Source of the DNA: Massariosphaeria phaeospora
Lineage: Eukaryota > Ascomycota > Dothideomycetes > Pleosporales
Direction: 5' to 3'
Length of the DNA stretch: 13,560 nucleotides
Assembly (NCBI GenBank): GCA_011032825.1
Contig: JAADJZ010000047.1
Coordinates: forward strand, 1-13,560
The position numbers and the translations under genes are program-made. Positions within the stretch are counted from its first letter, which is position 1. Each line of letters begins with the position of its first letter. A model generated the notes under the pieces. That model was not told where the DNA came from, did no database searches, and saw nothing but the letters and a program-made list of their open reading frames with translations. This document shows positions 1-6,622 of the stretch, in pieces.

Positions 1-131
1 ATGTCCGATACACCATGCGAAGTGTTGCTGGCGGAAGCAGTCGACGAGATCGTCCTTTTCCATGAAGCAGCTCTTTTCGGCACTGGGACTCCATTAGCCT
101 ATAGTCAATGTGGCATGGCGATGAACATGTG

Positions 132-605
132 CTACCAAATCTTCCACGGCACCATCTTGTCAGCCTCAACTATCTGAGTCTCAGCCCTTTTTTCGTTGAG
201 ATCGGCGTCCGGCCAGGGCTGCGGGTGTCCGGCCGGCGCCACACGCCATGGTTCAATGTAGCCACCTGAAGTTGCTATGGGCCCTGGCGGGTGCTCTGCA
301 GCCAACAGGTTGTTCGGGCCTCCAGGCGCTGGAGGTTGGGATCGGCCGTGGTCAACCGGGCCTGGGTCAACCGGGTCGGGGGGCGACCAGTCGACGGTAG
401 CCTGGTGTCCAGGAGGTTGAGATAGATCATACTGTGCTCCAGTGCCAGGGGCCATGGAATCATTTGTTGTATCGTCGACACCCAATTCCCGATCCGCCTT
501 GCGATCCGCCTTCTTAAGCATCGCTACGTACTCCTCATGTGATATCGCATTTGTCCCTGGGTCGAGGAAATCATGAAGCGAGGCATACCGTTTCGGGGGC
601 GCCAT
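132..605 (-). CDS. hypothetical small acidic, proline-rich protein
   Basis: A single open frame of 157 codons runs from ATG at 605 to TAG at 134-132. The start has purine at -3, A at -1 and G at +4, a fair fungal start context, and it is the first ATG of the frame. I do not recognise the family. Residues 1-45 look folded or helical (basic start MAPPKRYASLHDFLD, then a charged KKADRKADRELG stretch). Residues about 46-125 are rich in Pro, Gly and Asp and probably disordered, including a PVDPGPVDHG stretch from a 15-bp duplication. The tail (about 135-157) is charged and ends in Trp. No signal peptide or membrane segment is visible, so a soluble intracellular protein is more likely than a secreted effector. 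It has no neighbour on the same strand close enough to suggest shared control. That it is coding rests on the long frame and protein-like composition, not on homology. Confidence 0.5.
   Translation of the reverse strand: MAPPKRYASLHDFLDPGTNAISHEEYVAMLKKADRKADRELGVDDTTNDSMAPGTGAQYDLSQPPGHQATVDWSPPDPVDPGPVDHGRSQPPAPGGPNNLLAAEHPPGPIATSGGYIEPWRVAPAGHPQPWPDADLNEKRAETQIVEADKMVPWKIW
350..375. repeat. 15-bp-period direct duplication inside the small orphan gene
   Basis: The 11-mer GGTCAACCGGG occurs at 350-360 and again at 365-375, exactly 15 bp apart. Because the period is a multiple of three it keeps the frame and encodes the repeated Pro-Val-Asp-x-Gly of the minus-strand orphan protein. It is a small in-frame expansion in a disordered segment. 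Confidence 0.7.
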
Positions 606-1017
606 TGCGTCGGTTTGGTGTGGGTGCGATGCGGAGCTTGTCTTCAGCTCGCGGGCTGGAAGTGGTAGTGAGACGAGACATCGGCCAGAAGAAGAGTCGC
701 TCGCGCCGAGCAGGTTGCTGCTGCCTACATCGTGGGTGGCGTTGGTGAGAGGGAAACAACGGGGCGCCGTGTTGCTTCCGCGGTGGGGAAAGGGCGTTCA
801 GTGCAGCGGTGAGTGGAGGATATCAGACTGGTTCCTGCCAACTCTTCCATTTGCAGCAAGGCCTTTTCCCATTCATCTCCGCTGTCATGATCTTACTAAC
901 GATCTCTCTTGTTTCCAGCAGGTAATGTAGCTCAACACTTGATACACGGTACTCAGTCCATCCGAGTGCTGCTTGCCCGAGTTCTCATGACAAGATAGCA
1001 ACGGCCTCCGGGTTTGC

Positions 1018-1071
1018 TAGAACCGCGCTTGTCAGTCGATTGTGCTACCGACTCGGACGCGGTTAGTTCTA
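1018..1071. repeat. nested inverted repeat (potential hairpin)
   Basis: AACCGCG (1021-1027) pairs with CGCGGTT (1058-1064). Inside it AGTCG (1034-1038) pairs with CGACT (1049-1053) around a 10-nt loop. The flanks TAGAA (1018-1022) and TTCTA (1067-1071) can also pair if the outer helix slips. All pairs are perfect Watson-Crick. It could fold as a cruciform or an RNA hairpin. It lacks tRNA A/B boxes and I recognise no RNA family. Confidence 0.4.
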
Positions 1072-1407
1072 CACCTCCGCGTCGGGATTTGGGAGAGGCA
1101 ACGCTGTAGAGGGAAGTGTCTCTGTGTGAATGGATAGTAAGTTGATGATTAACCGAGTTGGATGATCAAGGTTTTTTGTGCTGGAAATAGGTGGAGGTAA
1201 AGGCACTGTGCAGTGTGGGGCCCTGGTGCTGGACACAGAAGGCCTTGCTTGCGTACGCGTCCAAAAGCAGAGATTGCGTCTAGCGGGTTTTCTAGATGTC
1301 TACTGACTAGCTCTTTGTGTAGAAAGGTGTCTAGTCCTTGCTCTATATGTATGCGGTCACTTCGCTTGTATACGCTGCTGGAAAAACCACACACCCTACT
1401 GTGGCCG

Positions 1408-1421
1408 CACTCTCGAGAGTG
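1408..1421. repeat. 14-bp perfect palindrome CACTCTCGAGAGTG
   Basis: CACTCTC followed directly by its reverse complement GAGAGTG, with no spacer and an XhoI-type CTCGAG core. It lies about 210 bp upstream of the TATA-like element at 1619. A dimeric transcription-factor site is possible, but no specific factor can be named. Confidence 0.45.
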
Positions 1422-1618
1422 AGTCGAAGCCAAGTGTCTGTCATTCAGACAAACAGAAACACTGCTTTCCTCATTCACTACCAACCCCCCTGATTCCTCA
1501 CAGCGCGTCAACCTCACCATCAAGCCAACGTGACCGAGACCTACCCCGTCCCTCACTGATCACTCACCCCCTCTTGACAAGCCCGCCCACGCACATCACA
1601 TCACATCACGGAATTCAA

Positions 1619-1761
1619 TATAAACACTCCCACTTCCCCATCATGCATCAAGCAAGCATGCACCGCACCATGATTCATTCTTCATTCGCACACTGAACTG
1701 GCTAACCAGTGAACCAGAGAACAGTGAACGAACTCTTATTCTTGACATCACATACCACGTG
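1619..1761 (+). promoter_or_regulatory. TATA-like element and E-box upstream of the zinc-ribbon candidate
   Basis: TATAAA occurs at 1619-1624, followed by C/T-rich sequence, the usual look of a fungal core promoter reading right. CACGTG (E-box, bHLH-type core) lies at 1756-1761, immediately followed by an A/T-rich TTTAAAT. The ATG at 1941 is 317 bp downstream of the TATA, which would leave a long 5' leader. Assignment is by motif and position only. Confidence 0.3.
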
Positions 1762-1940
1762 TTTAAATACCCGCCCGTAGACCCGCTGCTCCTAGCCATA
1801 GCCATCGACTTCATACACTTGCTTACTTGTCTTGCTTACTGGATAACGGGTTTACTTGCGCATCTGGGTCTTTCCGCTTCCCTTGATCAAAACCACACAC
1901 ACCACGTAACAACGCCCGCACCACCTCGAATCCAACAATC

Positions 1941-2431
1941 ATGTCTAGCGTACCCTACCCTCAGAAACCCACCTCTCCTAAACCCACCAACCCACCTGCA
2001 CCCGCCCGCTCCCCATCTCCTACGCAACCAAACCCCCATCCCCACCTACCCCAAACACACGCGTCCGCGCCCCCGCTCCGCATCTCCGTATCCGCCGCGC
2101 CCACAGCGCGCGATACCCTCTCCAGGATCCTACTTTCTAGACGGCTACTCGCCAGTGGCCCGCTCGCCAGAGCCCCACTCTCCAGAGGCCTCGCAAGAAG
2201 CAAACTCAGACGAAGATGAAGACCAGGAAGCAGACGATGAGCAGCAAGAGCAAGAGAAAACAGGAACAGGAACAGGAACAGGAGCAGGATCAGGAGCAGC
2301 GCTGCTGGAGCTGTTTAGCGCGGACGGATGTGAGTGCTGGCGCGTGTGCGGCGTGTGGGGCGAAGCAGCCGGGAGGTGTGGGGTATTTCTCTACGCTGGG
2401 GTATTGGGAGATGGGGGGAAGGAGGGAATGA
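1941..2431 (+). CDS. probable small zinc-ribbon protein, frame broken twice
   Basis: The start ATG at 1941 has a good fungal context (CAATCATGTC). The first frame gives a Pro/Ser-rich N-terminus (MSSVPYPQKPTSPKPTNPP). From about 2040 the protein-like signal moves to the next frame, with GSYFLDGYSPVARSPEP and then an acidic Glu/Gln/Asp stretch. From 2261 it moves once more to a third frame: repeated Gln-Glu, then CWSC-x10-CAACGAKQPGG, a C-x2-C-x10-C-x2-C zinc-ribbon-like knuckle, ending at TGA 2429-2431. Removing one C from the C5 run at 2033-2037 and one A from the A4 run at 2257-2260 would make a continuous 162-residue frame. No intron with normal splice sites and the right phase fits. Either two assembly indels or a decayed gene; function unknown. 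The uninterrupted frame from 1759 to 2460 has only a GTG start and loses the cysteines, so it is less likely. Confidence 0.45.
2261..2299 (+). repeat. CAGGAA hexamer tandem repeat (Gln-Glu coding)
   Basis: Six units of CAGGAA or a close variant (three CAGGAA, then CAGGAG, CAGGAT, CAGGAG) plus a final CAG. In the frame that carries the downstream cysteine motif it encodes alternating Gln-Glu/Asp; in the preceding frame it encodes Thr-Gly. Its period keeps frame, so the frame change belongs to the A4 run just before it. Confidence 0.75.
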
Positions 2432-2442
2432 GGGGGTATGGG
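2398..2442 (+). other. G-run cluster, potential G-quadruplex
   Basis: Successive G runs of 4, 3, 6, 3, 5 and 3 are separated by loops of 3 to 5 nt (2398-2401, 2406-2408, 2413-2418, 2424-2426, 2432-2436, 2440-2442). This satisfies the canonical four-run G3+N1-7 pattern more than once. It covers the last codons and immediate 3' side of the zinc-ribbon candidate and lies on its coding strand, so it could form in RNA as well as DNA. Confidence 0.55.
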
Positions 2443-2486
2443 TGTGTGTGTATGATATAGGGGGTGGGATATAGGTGGTACGGGTA

Positions 2487-2542
2487 TGGTGTCTGGTGTC
2501 TGGTGTATGGTGTCTAGTGTATGGTGTATGGTGTATGATATA
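2487..2542. repeat. heptamer tandem array TGGTGTM
   Basis: Eight consecutive 7-bp units of the form TGGTGT(C/A), in the order C, C, A, C, a TAGTGTA variant, A, A, then a diverged TGATATA. It is a G/T-rich short tandem repeat in the 3' flank of both convergent genes. Confidence 0.8.
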
Positions 2543-2665
2543 TGGAGGAATAGAAATGTGGTAAATAGGGGTATGTTGACAGCTCCACTTTGTGCTACCA
2601 ATTCAAGTCCAAATAAACCGTACAATTCTTGAATTCTCGAAACCTATACCCCAGAACCTCATCTT

Positions 2666-2719
2666 CCCATCCCATTCCATCCCATTCCATCCCATTCCAT
2701 CCCATCCCATCCCACCCAT
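2666..2719. repeat. pentamer array (CCCAT/TCCAT)
   Basis: CCCAT followed by three exact decamers CCCATTCCAT (2671-2700), then CCCAT, CCCAT and shortened CCCA/CCCAT/CCCC units. It stops three bases before the stop codon of the minus-strand coiled-coil gene, so that gene's 3' UTR begins with the complementary ATGGG/ATGGA repeat. Confidence 0.8.
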
Positions 2720-2722
2720 CCC

Positions 2723-4621
2723 CTACACCTCAAACACGCCCCCCAACCCCGCCCTCACATCCACAAAATCCGCCCTCCACCCCTTAAACCCGGGCAACCC
2801 CCTCTTAATCTCGCGCACGCGCTCAATCCGCTTCTTCTGATCCTCCTCCTGCGCCTTCCGGAACGCATCCTCGTCGAATTCAAAACTGTCCATGCTCCCC
2901 AGACTCGCTTCGCGGAGACGCCCCGGTTTGCCCTGCGAGGCGGCGTCGCTGCGCCGGTGTGCTGCTGCTGCTGCTGCTACCGGCTGCCCTGTAAACGCGC
3001 TGATGCCCGAGTTGATGTAGTCCTGGAACGACGAGCCCTGGCGGTTTGCAGCGGCGGCCTGGCGCGACGGCGTTGTGGTAGAGAGGTCGACTTCGTCGAA
3101 GGCGGAGCCGTCGTGCGGGTCGTCAAGGGAGGGCTGCATGGAGCGGCGGTGGTCGCGCCATACGCCGCGTCGCAGCTCGAAGTTCTCCTCTTCGAGCTCG
3201 CGGACCTTGACGAGGAGGCGGTCGCGCTCTTCGTCGACGAGTTCCTGCACGCTGCTGTCTTCGATGTTGCCGAGGTCGGCTTTACGACGGCGCTGTTCGG
3301 CTTCGCGCAGGCGGGCGTTTTCGTTGCTGAGACCGGTTACGCGGGTTCGGAGCTCGGCGGCCTCGCGCTCGACTTTCTTGTGCTCTTGGAGACGCGATTG
3401 GTTCCGTGCGTCGTTGTCGCGGTGGAGCTGTGTGAGCGTCTCGATCTTCTTTTCCAGAAGCTCAGCGCGGGACATTGAGTCGGACGCCTTGCGGTTTGCC
3501 GCCCCGAGCTCGGCTTCCAGTTGCGCGATCCGTGTTTGAGCAGAATCGCGGTCAGAGCCTTCTTTCGCAGCTTGCTCGCCGGCCTTGTCGAGGTTTGTTT
3601 TGAGGTCCGAAAGCTCGGTCTTCGTCGAGCTTGCATCTTGCTCTGCCTTTTGTAATGACGACTCCAGAGTCGAGATCTGTGTTTGGAGTGCATTGGTCTT
3701 GCTCGTCTGGTCTGTAGCTTGCTTGTTGATGTTGGAGATCTCGAGTTCCAGAGACTCGATAGTGGCGGACTTGGACGCAACCTGCGCGTTAAGGTCGTCG
3801 ATCGACGAGGTTTGGGCCGGGGAGGCGGTCGAGGCGCGGCGGTCCGACTTCGATAGCTGCGTTTGCAACCGTGAGAGTTGGCGCTTCAATGATTCGACTT
3901 CGCTTTTCTTTGCGCCCTATTAGTAACTATTCCTGCACCGGGAGTGAGAGCCTTACTAGTTTATCCGCCTCCCTGCTCCTCTCAACAGCAAGCGCGACAT
4001 CTCCTTGGCCCTCCCTCAGCTCTTCCAACTCCTCTTCACTCTTCTTCCATCTCCTCTCCCCGCCCTCAACTTCGCCTGCTAACCGCTTATTCTCCCTCTC
4101 CAGCTCCTCAATGCGCTGTGCCTGTTCCCTGTAGAGTTCACCCGACACACCACCACCCGGCGTTATAGGACTAGGGGACGTAGGACCACCGCCACGGAAG
4201 AACGATGCGGACCGCTGTCGCGATTCGATAGCAACAGACGGCTTGCGACCATGCGTGGAGGTGGACTTGGGGAGCTCGGCGGGTTCGTCATCTTCGACGG
4301 GTCCAGGGGATGTGCTTGTGACTTCAGCGGGTTCGGTCGCAAGTTCTTCGGGCTTGTCTTCAGGCCTCTCGGCGGCGGCTGAGGCCTCCGCTTCTGTTGT
4401 CTCGGCCTTTTCTTCCTTCTTCTTTGATCCACCCGCTTTCTTCGCCTTTTGCTTCTTTATTTGCTCGTACTAGGCGCAGTATGTTAGCTGATATGTCGAT
4501 TGATCCCAAAGACGAATCCCCCAAGACCCCCTCCCCTTCAGCCTAGGCAACCCAGCGCGCAACGTACCCTCTTCTTCGCAGCAGCGACCTTCTCAGCTTT
4601 CTCCTTGTCTTCGTCGGCCAT
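2723..4621 (-). CDS. golgin-like coiled-coil protein (annotated in fungi as 'M protein repeat protein')
   Basis: Three exons: 4621-4568, 4469-3957 and 3907-2723, giving 583 residues. The ATG at 4621 is the first in its frame. The N-terminus reads KVAAAKKR then, across intron 1, YEQIKKQKAKKAGGSKKKEE, a basic helix resembling the AAAKKK start of golgins such as GM130. Residues about 30-125 are acidic then Ser/Pro-rich and probably disordered. Residues about 128-437 are a long heptad-type coiled coil (ELYREQAQRIEELERENKRL through ELEEENFELRRGVW). A disordered region follows, with six alanines at 500-505, and then a distinctive C-terminus (FDEDAFRKAQEEDQKKRIER, then IKRGLPGFKGWRADFVD). From memory this C-terminal block is conserved in fungal homologues. 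Design and N-terminal motif suggest a Golgi or vesicle-tethering scaffold, comparable to yeast Bug1; that is inference. The frame is intact throughout. Confidence 0.82.
2961..2978. repeat. (GCT)6 trinucleotide repeat coding poly-Ala
   Basis: Six GCT triplets on the plus strand, read as GCA/AGC on the minus. In the coiled-coil gene they encode the six-alanine run at residues about 500-505 in the disordered linker. A likely length-polymorphic site that keeps frame. Confidence 0.8.
3908..3956 (-). other. intron 2 of the coiled-coil gene
   Basis: The donor GTAAGG at 3956-3951 follows a codon boundary. The branch sequence TTACTAAT is at 3926-3919. The nearest AG (3918-3917) is only three bases from the branch A, so the next AG at 3909-3908 is the likelier acceptor. 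Both are phase 0 and differ by nine bases, adding or omitting Gly-Ala-Lys. Intron length is 49 nt, or 40 nt with the near acceptor. Confidence 0.7.
4470..4567 (-). other. intron 1 of the coiled-coil gene
   Basis: The donor GTACGT at 4567 follows AAGAAGAGG; the branch motif GCTAAC is at 4488-4483; the acceptor CCTAG ends at 4470. The intron is 98 nt, phase 0. Splicing joins the KVAAAKKR helix to YEQIKKQK without breaking its basic amphipathic pattern, which supports the model. Confidence 0.8.
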
Positions 4622-5262
4622 AACTAGGCAGTGAATATATGTATGGTACGTGAAGCGATCGTGCGATGCGGAGCTCTGAGCTGAACTGCTGCTGAGCTTC
4701 TGGTGGAGGTTCGGTGATGCCAAGTGGAACGTAGCTGTAGTGAGCTAGAGCGAATGAGGCATAGCGTCCTTTGCGGCATCTGATCCGATATCCTCTGCAA
4801 CTCTACGACATTGCTTGTTAGAGAGTAAGAAGCAGAATATGTAACTATCCATTCACACGCTCTCCTCCAGCTATGCATAGCCTTCTCCCCTTAGCAAACA
4901 TCTATATCCTATCCCCTTACCACTAGAACTGAAACCCCAGCTCTAAAGCCCCTCCCAACACACTACCTTCCGTCAACAATACAAACCTATAATATTCCCC
5001 CTACCGCAGGTAATCTTTAGATTCCAAGGGAAAACCATCGTACCAACTAGATTTTCTTGGACTCCGACTTTTAGCCCGCCATCTCAAACACTCTCTCCCT
5101 TCTATCCGCACACCACAACCTCCCACAACAACTCGAACAAAACTACTACTTATCCCTTCCCCCTACTTTTATCTTACCCCTACCCTATATGCACCCTCTA
5201 CCTACGCTCCCTTACTACTACCTACCCCCCTACCCCCAACTCCCCAACTCATATCTAACAAA

Positions 5263-5291
5263 CCCCAACCCGCCTTACCCACCGATTCCCC
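5263..5291 (-). other. canonical G-quadruplex motif
   Basis: On the minus strand four G runs (4, 3, 3, 4) are separated by loops of 7, 6 and 2 nt, meeting the G3+N1-7 rule. Further G runs flank it between about 5221 and 5340. It lies about 640-670 bp upstream of the coiled-coil gene's ATG on its coding strand; the plus strand is the matching C-rich i-motif type. Confidence 0.55.
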
Positions 5292-5494
5292 AAGTTCCAA
5301 CCCAACTCACCCACGCCCGACGTCGCCGAACCCCAACCCGGCCCGTTTCGTCCAGTTTGACCGACAGATTCCCCCAAACCTCGAGGAACATTAATCGCGG
5401 GATCAGACAGTACCGTTTACGCTAGTCAGTCTATGGGGTCGATCCTGGGGTGCAGACGGGGATGCGATTCAGTTCTGGTCCATGCGGTTCGAGA

Positions 5495-5513
5495 TGCCCT
5501 GCCCTGCCCTGCC
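5495..5513. repeat. TGCCC pentanucleotide repeat
   Basis: Three perfect TGCCC units (5495-5509) followed by a partial TGCC. A short microsatellite in non-coding DNA. Confidence 0.7.
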
Positions 5514-5816
5514 ATGTCCAGTATAGGTACAATTATAAATATAGATCATAAGCCAAGGTATAGTATTGCCATGGCGATCACAACTTCGTTTTCTTGCCTC
5601 GATATCACGATCAGCAGCGGTCCGCGGGAGCGTTGAAATTTGGTTGAGTAGAGGGCAGTATATTTCCATTCATTCAGTTCATTATTATTCAAGCTCAAAC
5701 CAAAAAACCACTAATATAGCAAGACGACTCTGACACCCACCACGACGAGGTAAGGTAGTACAGTGATATGATATAATATGTTCAAAAGGTTTTGCATTCC
5801 ATTGACCCGCCACCTG

Positions 5817-5831
5817 CCACCACCACCACCA
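5817..5831. repeat. (CCA)5 trinucleotide repeat
   Basis: Five perfect CCA units in non-coding DNA, ending in CCATG. No open frame of note follows. Confidence 0.7.
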
Positions 5832-5940
5832 TGTGCGCGCAAGCAAAGTGACCACCAGCTATCTATCCGCAACTCTTATGTAGGTAGATGCCATTGAGAT
5901 TTGCCCCTCCGACGAAAAAGTGACGAAGCCGCAGCGCAAA

Positions 5941-5955
5941 GCTGAGCTGAGCTGA
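5941..5955. repeat. GCTGA pentanucleotide repeat
   Basis: Three perfect GCTGA units followed by GCC, close to an A-homopolymer. A non-coding microsatellite. Confidence 0.65.
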
Positions 5956-6063
5956 GCCGCCACAGAAAAAAAAAGGTAGCAGTAGAAGGCCAACTATGCA
6001 AAAGAGAGATAAGCGTTCCGGGTGTTTTTTGTGCTTTTCCACCGCGTCCACTGCCTTTGTAGA

Positions 6064-6081
6064 GAAGAAGAAGAAGAAGAA
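6064..6081. repeat. (GAA)6 trinucleotide repeat
   Basis: Six perfect GAA units in non-coding DNA. On the minus strand it gives the phenylalanine run of a spurious frame at 5863-6177. Confidence 0.8.
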
Positions 6082-6622
6082 CTTGTTTGTGTGTGGTTGA
6101 GCATACGAGAGCTCAGAGATATGTGCGCCTGCTGATTCGGCAGCGGCGCAGAGACATGAGAAGATTGCTGAGTCCAAACCTAAATGCTAGGATGTGATAA
6201 GAGACATGAACGAGAGGAAGAAGAGGCATAGCCCCTCCCGAGTTGACAGTAAAGTGTGGGTAAAGCATGTCAAAGACTAGTCAAAGTATCCCAGATGTTG
6301 TCCAATCCATCAGGAGCCTAGGAACTTATGCTTCTAGTGCAATCGAAACAATGCCAGTGGAAAGAAAATCAAGTAAAGAAAGTGGTGATGTATCCTCGCG
6401 TTCCGGATAAAGAATCGCAGTGTGCGCCAGTAAAAGCAGTCGTAGCCTCGCTATAAACGCCGGTGTCATGCGAGTAAGGGGTGTGTGTTCGGTGATAACC
6501 ATGATTTCGTGCCATCAACATGTAGTGAGCTGGTTAAAAGCAAACTACGGTCCAGAGGGATTAGGGGAATGTGGGATAAATGTACGGGAGTAGGTAGTAT
6601 GGGCCGAGGGAGGAACGTTGAT

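Larger units (their letters stand above)
606..1618. other. intergenic region, no supported gene
   Basis: About 1 kb with no gene I can support. The longest frame, minus strand 1149-1556, opens on GTG rather than ATG, has no recognisable domain and is overlapped by an equally open plus-strand frame. The interval holds a nested inverted repeat near 1018-1071, a perfect palindrome at 1408-1421 and a short CACAT repeat at 1592-1606. It separates the upstream end of the 132-605 gene from the upstream end of the plus-strand zinc-ribbon candidate, so it is probably a shared divergent promoter region. Confidence 0.5.
2432..2722. other. convergent intergenic spacer made mostly of simple repeats
   Basis: The gap between the stop of the plus-strand zinc-ribbon candidate and the stop of the minus-strand coiled-coil gene. 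It contains the end of the G-run cluster, a GT-rich stretch, the heptamer array (2487-2542) and the pentamer array (2666-2719). It should hold both 3' ends; no gene is visible. Confidence 0.55.
4622..6622. other. 2-kb non-coding interval upstream of the coiled-coil gene
   Basis: No gene is supported. Up to about 4880 it is the probable 5' leader and promoter of the coiled-coil gene. From about 4890 to 5340 the plus strand is C/T/A-rich and G-poor, which produces a long proline/tyrosine-rich frame (5189-5425) without domain features. The remainder holds several microsatellites and short A/T-rich stretches and should include the 3' UTR of the minus-strand gene ending at 6623 only at its right edge. 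Confidence 0.5.

Noticed and set aside
1..177. Plus-strand frame from ATG at base 1 to TGA at 177 (58 residues)
   Set aside because: Short, no recognised motif, overlaps the end of the minus-strand orphan gene, and the window edge hides what lies upstream. It might be the 3' end of a gene entering from the left, but this cannot be supported here.
1149..1556. 135-codon minus-strand frame
   Set aside because: Opens on GTG, has no domain, and is overlapped by an open plus-strand frame; it looks like chance.
1759..2460. 233-codon continuous plus-strand frame
   Set aside because: It has no ATG start, its first part looks like leader sequence, and it loses the cysteine motif. Only its middle part is likely coding.
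2957..3539. Plus-strand frames of 173 and 154 codons opposite the coiled-coil gene
   Set aside because: Antisense shadows of a strongly supported minus-strand exon with clear heptad pattern.
5189..5425. 78-codon Pro/Tyr-rich plus-strand frame
   Set aside because: It results from C/T-rich, G-poor low-complexity DNA; no domain and no homology recognised.
5863..6177. 104-codon minus-strand frame with a phenylalanine run
   Set aside because: The Phe run comes from a (GAA)6 microsatellite and the rest has no protein-like pattern.
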